Source: Domibacillus sp. (GTDB taxonomy: Bacteria > Bacillota > Bacilli > Bacillales > Domibacillaceae). From it: a DNA stretch of 17,067 nucleotides. The first letter of the stretch is position 1. Each line of letters starts with the position of its first letter. Positions 5,394-12,633 of the stretch are shown piece by piece. A program made the translations under genes and the position numbers. Where the stretch lies: positions 1 through 17,067 of the forward strand of contig JAPSKG010000018.1 of the NCBI GenBank assembly GCA_031177795.1, written 5' to 3'. The notes under the pieces were generated by a model. It did not search any database, was not told the DNA's origin, and saw only the letters and a program-made list of their open reading frames with translations.

Positions 5394-6728
5394 ATGAAAA
5401 AGTTTTTCCGTATGGATGAACTCGAAACAACGTACCGCCGTGAAATTATTGGTGGCTTAACGACGTTTTTATCAATGGCGTACATTTTAGTCGTCAATCC
5501 GATTACATTGTCCCTGCAGTCTATACCGGATTTGCCGGATGCAATGCGGATGGATTATGGAGCCGTTTTTACTGCCACAGCACTTGCTGCAGCGATTGGC
5601 TCGATTATTATGGGACTTATCGCTAAATATCCGATTGGCCTTGCTCCAGGCATGGGCTTAAACGCCTTTTTTGCTTATACAGTTATTTTAACGTACGGCA
5701 TTCCATGGCAAACCGCGTTAACGGGTGTTTTATTTTCAGGTTTGATTTTTATTCTGCTGACCTTAACCGGTCTAAGGGAAAAAATTATCAATGCGATTCC
5801 GGCTGAATTAAAATACGCGGTTGGTGCAGGTATTGGTTTATTTATCACGTTTATCGGTTTTCAAAACGCTGGCATTATTGTAAACAATGATGCGGTTCTG
5901 GTTGGTCTTGGCGATTTAAGTGCAGGTCCAACGCTGTTAACGATTTTCGGATTGATTCTTACAGTTATTTTAATGGTAAAAGGCATTAACGGAGGCATTT
6001 TTTACGGAATGCTGATTACAGCAGTTGTTGGAATGATTTTTGGACTGGTTGAACTTCCGTCAAAAATTGTATCAAGTGTACCAAGTCTGGCGCCAACGTT
6101 TGGAGTGGCTTTCGAAAACATTTTCCAAACACCAGGCGACATTTTCACACTTCAAATGCTTGTTATTGTGTTAACGTTTTTGTTTGTTGACTTTTTTGAT
6201 ACAGCAGGTACGCTTGTAGCGGTTGCTAATCAAGCTGGTTTAATGAAAGACCACAAGTTGCCGCGCGCAGGCAAAGCTTTGTTCGCTGATTCGTGTGCAA
6301 CAGTTGCGGGAGCTCTTCTTGGCACATCCACAACAACGTCTTATATTGAATCGTCTGCAGGTGTTGCAGCAGGTGCGCGTACAGGACTTGCAGCAGTTGT
6401 AACAGGAATATTATTTTTGCTGTCGCTCTTTTTCTTCCCGCTGTTGTCTGTTGTTACGGCTCATGTTACAGCGCCAGCTATTATTATTGTCGGGGTATTA
6501 ATGGTTTCTGCTCTTGGTAATATCGATTGGAAAAAATTCGAAATTGCCGTTCCGGCCTTTTTAACCATTATTGCAATGCCGCTTTCATACAGTATCGCTA
6601 CAGGAATTGCGATGGGCTTTATTTTCTATCCAATTACGATGATTGTTAAAGGGCGTTCAAAAGAAATACATCCAATTATGTACTTTTTATTTGTGGTGTT
6701 TGTTCTTTACTTTGTTTTCTTGCATTAA
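5394..6728 (+). CDS. pbuG: hypoxanthine/guanine permease, NCS2 AzgA-type
   Basis: 444 residues, matching the B. subtilis PbuG length (about 440). It is an inner-membrane nucleobase:H+ symporter of the AzgA-like NCS2 branch, with about 12-14 membrane segments. Family hallmarks are PIGLAPGMGLNAFF at 80-93, FVDFFDTAGT at 264-273 and GTSTTTSYIESSAG at 310-323. The Asp/Thr-rich and Ser/Thr-rich motifs line the substrate site in this family. ATG 5394 follows AGAGAGGGG near 5376-5384. The position directly after guaA and the PurR-box promoter favour PbuG over the similar PbuO. Adenine transport by a close relative cannot be excluded from sequence alone. Expression appears doubly controlled, by PurR and by the leader attenuator. 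A strong terminator follows. Confidence 0.93.
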   Translation: MKKFFRMDELETTYRREIIGGLTTFLSMAYILVVNPITLSLQSIPDLPDAMRMDYGAVFTATALAAAIGSIIMGLIAKYPIGLAPGMGLNAFFAYTVILTYGIPWQTALTGVLFSGLIFILLTLTGLREKIINAIPAELKYAVGAGIGLFITFIGFQNAGIIVNNDAVLVGLGDLSAGPTLLTIFGLILTVILMVKGINGGIFYGMLITAVVGMIFGLVELPSKIVSSVPSLAPTFGVAFENIFQTPGDIFTLQMLVIVLTFLFVDFFDTAGTLVAVANQAGLMKDHKLPRAGKALFADSCATVAGALLGTSTTTSYIESSAGVAAGARTGLAAVVTGILFLLSLFFFPLLSVVTAHVTAPAIIIVGVLMVSALGNIDWKKFEIAVPAFLTIIAMPLSYSIATGIAMGFIFYPITMIVKGRSKEIHPIMYFLFVVFVLYFVFLH

Positions 6729-6731
6729 TTC

Positions 6732-6770
6732 AAACACCTCTCTGCTGAAAACAGAGAGGTGTTTTTTTTT
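6732..6770 (+). terminator. strong rho-independent terminator of pbuG
   Basis: A perfect 13-bp stem joins 6732-6744 (AAACACCTCTCTG) and 6752-6764, with a 7-nt loop, followed by Ts to 6770. Confidence 0.95.
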
Positions 6771-6780
6771 CGAGTCATCG

Positions 6781-6789
6781 TGCTATACT
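6781..6789 (+). promoter_or_regulatory. candidate extended -10 promoter of glcT
   Basis: TGC-TATACT at 6781-6789 is a good extended -10. The -35 position falls in the T-tract of the pbuG terminator and has no clear hexamer. The predicted start is about 25 bases before the glcT ATG. Confidence 0.45.
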
Positions 6790-6820
6790 GTAAGAAACAA
6801 TTGAGCAATGGGGATAGGGC

Positions 6821-7663
6821 ATGGAAAAATTTTTAGTGAAAAAAGTGTTAAACAACAATGTGCTTATTGCAGCGGACAACAGCAAAACAGAAGTAGTTTT
6901 GATTGGAAGAGGAATTGGTTTCGGGCGTCAGCAGGGGGACAGCATTATACGCAGCTCGGTAGAAAAGCTGTTTGTGCTAACAGACCGGACAGAACAGGAA
7001 CAATATAAAAAGCTGCTTCCGCATTTAGATGATGAAACGCTAAAAGTGATTATTGCGGCGGTTGAGCTGATTCGTGAAAAAGTCGGAGAAACGCTGAATG
7101 AACACATTCACGTTGGGTTAACCGACCATCTTTTATTTGCGGTAAACCGCATGATGCGCGGAATGGGTATCCGCAATCCTTTTTTGCTTGAAACGAAAGC
7201 GCTCTATCCATTTGAATATGAAATTGCCACGGAAGTAACCAAGCTGATTAACAGCAAGCTGACTGTCAGCTTGCCGGAAGGCGAAACAGGCTTTATTGCT
7301 CTTCACATACACAGCGCCGTAGCAAATAAAGATGTACGGGACTTAAGCCGGCATTCCGAGCTGATTGCAAAATTGATTAACATGATTGAGACGCGTCTTG
7401 AAGTAGAATTGGACAAAGAAAGCATTGACTATATGCGTCTTGTACGGCACATCCGTTATACAATAGAAAGGGTTGTGCGAGGGGAAAAAGTGGATGAGCC
7501 AGAAAAAATCGCAAACCTATTGAAAGCGGAATATCCAGTGTGCTATAATCTTTCATGGAAGCTGATTAAAGTCATGCAGCAAACATTGAGAAATCCAGTT
7601 TATGATGCAGAAGCGGTTTACTTAACAATGCATCTTCAGCGGATTCAGACGAAAATGAAATAA
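6821..7663 (+). CDS. glcT: transcription antiterminator GlcT (BglG/SacY family)
   Basis: 280 residues (B. subtilis GlcT is 281). It is an RNA-binding regulator that, when glucose is present and it is not phosphorylated by the glucose PTS permease, binds the RAT hairpin in the ptsG leader and prevents termination. Residues 1-58 form the CAT RNA-binding domain (MEKFLVKKVLNNNVLIA start, IGRGIGFG at 28-35). PRD1 spans about 65-170 with H103 (TDHL) and H162 (LHIH). PRD2 spans about 175-280 with H210 (VRHI) and H271 (MHLQ). These are the usual phosphorylation-site histidines and all four are present. ATG 6821 has only a modest SD (GGGGAT at 6810-6815), suggesting low expression. Its target ptsG follows with a recognisable RAT. 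Another BglG-type regulator is unlikely, given the GlcT-type RAT and the ptsG neighbour. Confidence 0.95.
   Translation: MEKFLVKKVLNNNVLIAADNSKTEVVLIGRGIGFGRQQGDSIIRSSVEKLFVLTDRTEQEQYKKLLPHLDDETLKVIIAAVELIREKVGETLNEHIHVGLTDHLLFAVNRMMRGMGIRNPFLLETKALYPFEYEIATEVTKLINSKLTVSLPEGETGFIALHIHSAVANKDVRDLSRHSELIAKLINMIETRLEVELDKESIDYMRLVRHIRYTIERVVRGEKVDEPEKIANLLKAEYPVCYNLSWKLIKVMQQTLRNPVYDAEAVYLTMHLQRIQTKMK
7520..7549 (+). promoter_or_regulatory. candidate ptsG promoter inside the 3' end of glcT
   Basis: TTGAAA at 7520-7525, an 18-bp spacer, and a perfect TATAAT at 7544-7549 preceded by TGC (extended -10). It lies in the glcT coding region about 130 bases before the RAT, so ptsG could be transcribed separately from glcT. 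TACAAT at 7664-7669 was also considered but has no -35. Confidence 0.45.
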
Positions 7664-7677
7664 TACAATCGTTCTTT

Positions 7678-7706
7678 ACGTGTTACTGATACGATCAGGC
7701 ATGAGT
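7678..7706 (+). promoter_or_regulatory. GlcT-binding RNA antiterminator (RAT) of ptsG
   Basis: The 29-base element carries CTGAT-ACG-ATCAG at 7686-7698, flanked by ACGTGTTA and GCATGAGT with the internal-loop character of RAT hairpins. It closely resembles the ptsG RAT of B. subtilis. Its 3' part (7698-7705, GGCATGAG) is also the 5' foot of the terminator, so the two structures exclude each other. Confidence 0.88.
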
Positions 7707-7777
7707 AAAGAAGAAACAGAGAAAATAGGGGAGTATAACCTTCTGTTTTCTGCTGTCTTCTTTCTCATGCCTTTTTT
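7698..7777 (+). terminator. conditional terminator of the ptsG leader
   Basis: A long hairpin pairs GGCATGAG (7698-7705) with CTCATGCC (7764-7771). It continues inward with AAAGAAGA/TCTTCTTT, CAG/CTG and AGAAAA/TTTTCT, interrupted by small bulges, and is followed by six Ts at 7772-7777. It is active unless GlcT stabilises the overlapping RAT. Confidence 0.9.
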
Positions 7778-7842
7778 CGTTGTTGTTTGTTTGTATTGTC
7801 TTTAAAATGCGCACACTAGAAAAATTAAAGGAGGAAATATAC

Positions 7843-9903
7843 ATGTTTAAAAAGCTTTTCGGTTCTCTTCAAAAAATTGGTAAAGCACTTATGCTGCCAG
7901 TAGCGATTTTGCCGGCTGCTGGTTTGTTGCTTGCTTTAGGTAATGCTTTGCAAAACCCTACGCTTACCGAACTTGCCCCGTTCCTTACAGCTGACTGGAT
8001 TGTTAATGTAGCAGCAGTTATGGAAAACTCAGGCTCTATTGTATTCGGCAATTTGCCGGTGTTGTTTGCATTAGGGGTAGCCATTGGCCTTGCTGGAGGA
8101 GACGGTGTTGCCGGTCTTGCAGCTCTTGTTGGTTATTTGATTATGAACGCTACAATGGGTACCGCTCTTGGTCTTGACAGAATTTCTGTAATTGAAGGCG
8201 GAGATCCGGCATATGCACTTATCTTGGGTATCCCATCTTTGCAAACAGGAGTGTTTGGCGGGATTATCATGGGTGCGATTGCAGCTTATATGTACAATAA
8301 ATTCTTTAACATTGAATTGCCGTCTTATCTTGGTTTCTTTGCAGGTAAGCGTTTTGTTCCAATTGCAACGGCAGTAGCAGCTGTTGCAATGGGTCTTTTG
8401 TTAATTGTAGTTTGGCCTCCGGTTCAAAATGGCCTCGATGCCTTCTCACGCTTTCTTTTAGGCGGTAACCTGGCAATATCAGCATTTATTTTTGGTGTTA
8501 TTGAACGAAGCTTGATTCCATTTGGCTTGCACCACATTTTCTATTCTCCGTTTTGGTTTGAATTTGGACAGTACAAAAATGCTGCCGGTGAAATTGTCCG
8601 TGGTGACCAGGCAATTTTCATGGCGCAAATTAAAGATGGTGTACAAAACCTGACTGCCGGGACATTTATGACTGGTAAATATCCATTTATGATGTTCGGT
8701 CTTCCGGCTGCAGCACTGGCCATTTACCACGAAGCCCGTCCGGAACGTAAAAAAGTTGTTGCTGGCCTTATGGGTTCTGCTGCGCTCACAACGTTTTTAA
8801 CAGGTATTACAGAGCCGCTTGAATTCTCATTTTTATTCGTAGCTCCAATATTGTTTGCGGTACATGCCATTTTCGCAGGTCTTTCATTTATGACAATGAG
8901 CTTGCTTGATGTTAAAATCGGTATGACATTCTCCGGCGGCTTGATTGACTACACGCTATTTGGATTGTTAAATCCACAAACAAATGCATGGATTGTTATT
9001 CCAGTCGGCCTGGTATTCGCTGTTATTTACTATTTCGGATTCCGTTTTGCTATCCGCAAGTTTAACCTGGGAACTCCAGGGCGTGAGGAAGAAGGAGAAG
9101 ACGAGGAAGGACCGGCAGCGACAGCTGGCGAACTTCCATATGAAATTTTGGAAGCAATGGGCGGAAAAGAAAACATTTCCAATCTGGATGCTTGCATTAC
9201 GCGTCTTCGTGTAGCGGTTAATGACATTGGCAATGTAGATAAAAAACGTTTAAAACAACTTGGTGCGGCCGGTGTTCTAGAAGTCGGCAACAATATTCAA
9301 GCAATTTTCGGACCTAAGTCAGATAGTCTTCGCCATCAAATGGCAGACATTATGAAAGGCGGCAAACCCCGCCCAACAGCAGTAAAAGAAGATCAAGAAG
9401 TACAAAAAGAAGTAGAGCTTGCAGCACCAGCTGCATTGCGCAATAAAGTACAAGACAAAATTGTTGCGCCAATAACAGGAGAACTGCTTTCGATCACAGA
9501 AGTACCGGATCCTGTGTTCTCCGGCAAAATGATGGGTGACGGCTTTGCGATTAAACCGGCAGATGGAACGGTTGTATCACCAGTAGACGGCAAAATCATT
9601 AACGTTTTCCCGACAAAACACGCAATTGGCATTGCAGCGGACAGTGGCCGTGAAGTGCTGATCCATTTTGGGATTGATACAGTTAAATTAAACGGTGAAG
9701 GGTTTGAAGCACTTGTTGCTGAAGGCGATCAAGTAAAAGCTGGACAGCCGCTGTTAAAAGTGGATCTTGATTTTATTGCAAAAAATGCTACTTCAACCAT
9801 TACGCCAATTATTTTTACGAATCTTTCTGAAGGCGAGTCTGTAACGATTGACAAGCCGGGCGCTGTGAAAAACGGCGACGAAAACGTCATCACTATTAAA
9901 TAA
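7843..9903 (+). CDS. ptsG: glucose-specific PTS permease EIICBA
   Basis: 686 residues (B. subtilis PtsG is 699). It imports glucose and phosphorylates it to glucose-6-phosphate. ATG 7843 is chosen for AAAGGAGG at 7827-7834; an in-frame upstream TTG at 7780 lies just after the leader terminator and lacks an SD. The membrane IIC domain covers about 1-405 and includes GITEPLEF (321-328). An acidic linker (414-423) leads to IIB, with phospho-acceptor C451 in NLDACITRLR. A second linker (about 505-535) leads to IIA, with H593 and phospho-acceptor H608 in HFGIDTVKL. Domain order and active residues are intact, so phosphate can pass HPr to IIA to IIB to glucose. The IIB domain also phosphorylates and so inactivates GlcT when glucose is absent. 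Confidence 0.96.
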   Translation: MFKKLFGSLQKIGKALMLPVAILPAAGLLLALGNALQNPTLTELAPFLTADWIVNVAAVMENSGSIVFGNLPVLFALGVAIGLAGGDGVAGLAALVGYLIMNATMGTALGLDRISVIEGGDPAYALILGIPSLQTGVFGGIIMGAIAAYMYNKFFNIELPSYLGFFAGKRFVPIATAVAAVAMGLLLIVVWPPVQNGLDAFSRFLLGGNLAISAFIFGVIERSLIPFGLHHIFYSPFWFEFGQYKNAAGEIVRGDQAIFMAQIKDGVQNLTAGTFMTGKYPFMMFGLPAAALAIYHEARPERKKVVAGLMGSAALTTFLTGITEPLEFSFLFVAPILFAVHAIFAGLSFMTMSLLDVKIGMTFSGGLIDYTLFGLLNPQTNAWIVIPVGLVFAVIYYFGFRFAIRKFNLGTPGREEEGEDEEGPAATAGELPYEILEAMGGKENISNLDACITRLRVAVNDIGNVDKKRLKQLGAAGVLEVGNNIQAIFGPKSDSLRHQMADIMKGGKPRPTAVKEDQEVQKEVELAAPAALRNKVQDKIVAPITGELLSITEVPDPVFSGKMMGDGFAIKPADGTVVSPVDGKIINVFPTKHAIGIAADSGREVLIHFGIDTVKLNGEGFEALVAEGDQVKAGQPLLKVDLDFIAKNATSTITPIIFTNLSEGESVTIDKPGAVKNGDENVITIK

Positions 9904-9913
9904 GAAACAACAC

Positions 9914-9945
9914 GTCTCAGCTGACTTGTCAGCTGAGACTTTTTT
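9914..9945 (+). terminator. strong rho-independent terminator of ptsG
   Basis: GTCTCAGCTGAC at 9914-9925 and its perfect complement at 9928-9939 form a tight hairpin, followed by six Ts at 9940-9945. Confidence 0.95.
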
Positions 9946-9959
9946 AATTGGCTTATGTA

Positions 9960-9968
9960 TGGTACACT
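9960..9968 (+). promoter_or_regulatory. candidate extended -10 promoter of the yebE-yebG unit
   Basis: TGG-TACACT at 9960-9968 gives an extended -10. The -35 position falls in the ptsG terminator T-tract without a clear hexamer. No PurR box is seen here. Confidence 0.35.
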
Positions 9969-9995
9969 GCCGTCAAAGAGGGGTGATGTTTAAAA

Positions 9996-10535
9996 ATGGA
10001 TAACGCCATTTTTATGGTTATCATTATTTTGCTGATTAACATTGTATATGTTTCATTTTTCACAATCCGCATGATTTTAACCTTAAAAGGCTACCGGTAC
10101 ACCGCTGCTTTCGTCAGCACCATTGAAGTTGTTATTTACGTAGTTGGTCTTGGGCTGGTGCTCGATAACTTAAATGAAATTCAAAACCTGATTGCTTACG
10201 CAGTCGGATACGGGATCGGCGTCATTGTGGGGATGAAAATAGAAGAAAAACTGGCACTTGGTTACATTACTGTGAATGTTATTACAAAAGAATACGATAA
10301 AGATCTACCGCAAGCTTTGCGTGCTGAAGGATACGGTGTAACAAACTGGGCGGCCAATGGTTTAGAAGGCGACCGGATGGCGCTGCAAATTTTAACACCG
10401 CGTAAATATGAATTAAAGTTATATGCCAAAATAAAAGAGCTGGATCCGAAAGCGTTTATTATCGCTTATGAACCTAAAACAATTCACGGCGGCTTTTGGG
10501 TGAAAGCAGTACGAAAAGGAAAGCTGATGAGATGA
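9996..10535 (+). CDS. yebE: DUF2179 membrane protein (UPF0316, YebE-like)
   Basis: 179 residues, close to B. subtilis YebE in length and position. It has three N-terminal membrane segments (about 4-27, 38-58, 63-82), then a soluble C-terminal DUF2179 domain (about 90-175) with GYGVTNWAANGLEGDR and a GGFWVK end. DUF2179 resembles small ligand- or regulator-binding folds; in the YitT family it follows membrane segments. The biochemical role is unknown. GAGGGG lies near 9978-9983, with ATG at 9996. Its TGA stop overlaps the next start as ATGA, so the two genes are translationally coupled. As in B. subtilis the pair lies directly before the pur operon, but it has no visible purine control here. 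Confidence 0.9.
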   Translation: MDNAIFMVIIILLINIVYVSFFTIRMILTLKGYRYTAAFVSTIEVVIYVVGLGLVLDNLNEIQNLIAYAVGYGIGVIVGMKIEEKLALGYITVNVITKEYDKDLPQALRAEGYGVTNWAANGLEGDRMALQILTPRKYELKLYAKIKELDPKAFIIAYEPKTIHGGFWVKAVRKGKLMR

Positions 10536-10726
10536 GCAAAAAAAAGAACTTTCGCGTAGAAAAAAATGAGACAATTGATGACTGCCTGGGCCGAATGAAC
10601 AAAGAAGGGTACATGCCAGTACGGCGCATTGAAAAACCTATTTTTGAAGAAAGGAAAGAAAATGGAGAGACAATTCATGTCCCAATTGGCCGTGAAATTA
10701 TCTTTGAAGGAAAAATAATGACGTAA
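10532..10726 (+). CDS. yebG: NETI motif-containing small protein (YebG-like)
   Basis: 64 residues. ATG 10532 overlaps the stop of the upstream gene by 4 bases (ATGA), with AAAAGGAAAG near 10513-10522 as SD. The protein is highly charged and soluble. FRVEKNETIDDCLGRM near the N-terminus carries the NETI motif (N12-E-T-I15) that defines this small Firmicutes family, followed by GYMPVRRIEKP. Function is unknown. Coupling to the DUF2179 membrane protein suggests they act together. No terminator follows before the PurR boxes; its 3' end is right next to the pur operon control region. Confidence 0.9.
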   Translation: MSKKKNFRVEKNETIDDCLGRMNKEGYMPVRRIEKPIFEERKENGETIHVPIGREIIFEGKIMT

Positions 10727-10768
10727 ATACGAACATTAAAATATAAGTTAGAAATATCGTTCGATTTT
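10725..10768 (+). promoter_or_regulatory. PurR box pair of the pur operon
   Basis: CGAAC at 10730-10734 within AAATACGAACATTA, and inverted GTTCG at 10759-10763 within ATATCGTTCGATTTTT. The cores are 24 bases apart and the second ends 8 bases before the -35, as in the B. subtilis pur operator. The first box begins within the stop codon of yebG. Confidence 0.88.
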
Positions 10769-10771
10769 TTA

Positions 10772-10801
10772 TTGACAACCCCTTCTTCCGGTTGTTAATA
10801 T
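10772..10801 (+). promoter_or_regulatory. sigma-A promoter of the pur operon
   Basis: Perfect TTGACA at 10772-10777, an 18-bp spacer, and TAATAT at 10796-10801. Transcription would begin near 10808, just upstream of the riboswitch. Confidence 0.75.
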
Positions 10802-10819
10802 GTAGATGACAATAAAGCA

Positions 10820-10887
10820 CCTCATATAATCGCGGGGATATGGCCTGCAAGTTTCTACCGGCTGCCATAAATGGCCGACTATGGGTG
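10820..10887 (+). ncRNA. guanine riboswitch (purine riboswitch, G-box) of the pur operon
   Basis: A canonical purine aptamer: CTCATATAATC (P1 and J1/2), P2 GCGGG/CCTGC with loop GATATGG, J2/3 AAGTTTCTACC, P3 CGGCTG/TGGCCG with loop CCATAAA, J3/1 GACTATGGG. The specificity base (position 74 in xpt numbering) is C, in GACTAT, which predicts guanine/hypoxanthine rather than adenine. P1 is short (five pairs before a C-T mismatch). Confidence 0.96.
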
Positions 10888-10932
10888 AAAGCATTCGGAA
10901 TCACGATCGGCTGCGGACGAATCGCTTTCTCC
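10884..10932 (+). promoter_or_regulatory. antiterminator helix of the pur leader
   Basis: GAAAGCATTCG at 10887-10897 pairs with CGAATCGCTTTC at 10918-10929 with one bulged C. GG/CC pairs at 10884-10885 and 10931-10932 reach into the aptamer P1. It uses the terminator's 5' arm, so guanine binding (P1 formed) favours termination. Confidence 0.75.
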
Positions 10933-10966
10933 TGTTTACCGGGGAAAGCGGTCTGTCCGTTTTTTT
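10914..10966 (+). terminator. intrinsic terminator of the pur operon leader
   Basis: A core stem of 10 bp joins CGCTTTCTCC (10923-10932) and GGGGAAAGCG (10941-10950). An outer helix CGGAC/GTCCG (10914-10918, 10955-10959) lies across a small internal loop. Seven Ts follow at 10960-10966. Confidence 0.95.
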
Positions 10967-10997
10967 ATGTAAAATTATCTCACATTGGAGGATCAGT

Positions 10998-11486
10998 ATG
11001 ACGATTGAAGTTGGCGTTATTATGGGCAGCACATCAGATTGGGAAACGATGAAACATGCATGTGACGTGCTTGATGAACTCGAAATTCCGTATGAAAAGC
11101 GTGTTGTTTCAGCACATCGTACACCGGACTTAATGTTTGAATATGCCGAGTCTGCTCGTGAGCGGGGAATTAAAGTAATCATTGCCGGTGCGGGCGGTGC
11201 AGCTCATTTGCCAGGCATGACAGCGGCAAAAACAACATTGCCAGTGATTGGCGTTCCAGTTCAGTCAAAAGCATTAAACGGGCTTGATTCTCTTTTGTCT
11301 ATTGTACAAATGCCAGGAGGCGTTCCAGTAGCGACAACAGCGATCGGTAAAGCGGGCGCAACAAACGCAGGACTGCTTGCTGCGCAAATTTTGTCGATTG
11401 CTGACGCAAAAGTTGCTGAAAAATTAGATAATCGCCGAAAAGAAACAGAAAAAACAGTTCTCGGGAGCAGTGATCAACTTGGCTAG
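10998..11486 (+). CDS. purE: N5-carboxyaminoimidazole ribonucleotide mutase
   Basis: 162 residues, the usual length for bacterial class I PurE. It converts N5-CAIR to CAIR, in tandem with PurK, in de novo purine synthesis in the cytoplasm. Hallmarks are GSTSDW (10-15), SAHRTP with H40 (38-43) and GAGGAAHLPGM with H70 (64-74). ATG 10998 is set by GGAGG at 10987-10991 (spacing 6); a longer frame from 10881 would run through the riboswitch and is rejected. It is the first gene of the operon and overlaps purK by a few bases, fitting translational coupling of two enzymes that share an unstable intermediate. Confidence 0.97.
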   Translation: MTIEVGVIMGSTSDWETMKHACDVLDELEIPYEKRVVSAHRTPDLMFEYAESARERGIKVIIAGAGGAAHLPGMTAAKTTLPVIGVPVQSKALNGLDSLLSIVQMPGGVPVATTAIGKAGATNAGLLAAQILSIADAKVAEKLDNRRKETEKTVLGSSDQLG

Positions 11487-12606
11487 AACAATTATTGAAC
11501 CGGGAAAAACAATTGGCATTATTGGCGGCGGACAGCTTGGCCGGATGATGGCACTTGCAGCTAAAGAAGCAGGTTTTCGCATTGCGGTTCTAGAACCGGC
11601 CGAAGACGCTCCCTGCGCGCAAGTAGCGGATGTTGTGATCCAGGCGCCTTATAATGACAAAAATGCCTTAAAACAACTTTCAGATGTGAGTGACGTTATT
11701 ACCTATGAATTTGAAAACATTGATTACGAAGGTTTAAAAGAATTAATGGAAACTGCTTATATTCCTCAAGGAGCAGAATTGATCCGCATTACTCAAAATC
11801 GTATTTATGAAAAAGAAACAATTACAAATGCAGGTGTGCCGGTAGCTCCTTACCACGTGGTTCGAACCAAAAGCGATTTAAGTCAAGGCATTGAAAAGCT
11901 AGGCTTGCCGGCGGTATTAAAAACAGCACGTGGCGGCTATGACGGAAAAGGGCAGTTTGTATTAAAAGAAGTAGAGCAAGCGGATGAAGCAGCGGCGCTT
12001 TTACAGCATGGAGAATGCGTTCTTGAGCAGTGGGTTCCATTTGAAAAAGAAATTTCTGTTATTGTTACGCGCAATCCAGAAGGGGAAACAGCGTATTTCC
12101 CTTTAGCTGAAAACATTCATGTAAACAACATTTTGCATGAATCCATTGTGCCAGCGCGGATTTCTGAACAAACAAAGCAAGAAGCGCAAAAAGCGGCAGA
12201 ACAAATTGCTTCAGCTTTATCGTTGGTCGGCACGCTTGCAGTAGAAATGTTTGTGGGACATAACGGGGAAATTTACATTAATGAGCTTGCTCCACGGCCT
12301 CATAACTCGGGCCATTACACCATTGAAGCATGCGGAATCTCCCAGTTTGGACAGCATATTCGTGCAATTTGCAACTGGCCGTTGAAAAGCACAGAGTTGT
12401 TAAAGCCGTCTGTTATGGTAAATGTTCTTGGTGAGCATGTGAAAGGTGTTATACAAGCTATCCCAGAAAAGCCGGAATGGTCCATTCACCTATACGGCAA
12501 AGATGAAGCAAAAGAAAAGCGCAAAATGGGACATGTGACAATTTTAGCTGATACAGTCGAAAAAGCGCTGAAAGACATAGATGAAAGCAAGATCTGGACA
12601 AACTAA
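11479..12606 (+). CDS. purK: N5-carboxyaminoimidazole ribonucleotide synthase
   Basis: 375 residues from TTG 11479. This ATP-grasp enzyme makes N5-CAIR from AIR, bicarbonate and ATP. The N-terminal GIIGGGQLG (13-21), TYEFENID (75-82), ATP-loop ARGGYDGKGQF (150-160) and ELAPRPHNSGHYT (269-281) are diagnostic. The start is uncertain. TTG 11479 gives MARTIIEPGK..., the same N-terminal length as B. subtilis PurK as I recall it, and lies 11 bases after GGGAG (11463-11467). GTG 11470 would be only 2 bases from that SD. Either choice overlaps the purE end (8 or 17 bases). Domain content is complete. Confidence 0.95.
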   Translation: MARTIIEPGKTIGIIGGGQLGRMMALAAKEAGFRIAVLEPAEDAPCAQVADVVIQAPYNDKNALKQLSDVSDVITYEFENIDYEGLKELMETAYIPQGAELIRITQNRIYEKETITNAGVPVAPYHVVRTKSDLSQGIEKLGLPAVLKTARGGYDGKGQFVLKEVEQADEAAALLQHGECVLEQWVPFEKEISVIVTRNPEGETAYFPLAENIHVNNILHESIVPARISEQTKQEAQKAAEQIASALSLVGTLAVEMFVGHNGEIYINELAPRPHNSGHYTIEACGISQFGQHIRAICNWPLKSTELLKPSVMVNVLGEHVKGVIQAIPEKPEWSIHLYGKDEAKEKRKMGHVTILADTVEKALKDIDESKIWTN

Positions 12607-12633
12607 TACGCAAACAAATCGGAGGATAAGAAA

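Noticed and set aside
7780..7842. N-terminal extension of PtsG from TTG 7780
   Set aside because: It lacks an SD and starts next to the terminator; ATG 7843 has a perfect AAAGGAGG.
10881..10997. N-terminal extension of PurE by 39 codons
   Set aside because: It runs through the riboswitch 3' side and terminator, has no SD, and makes the protein longer than the family.
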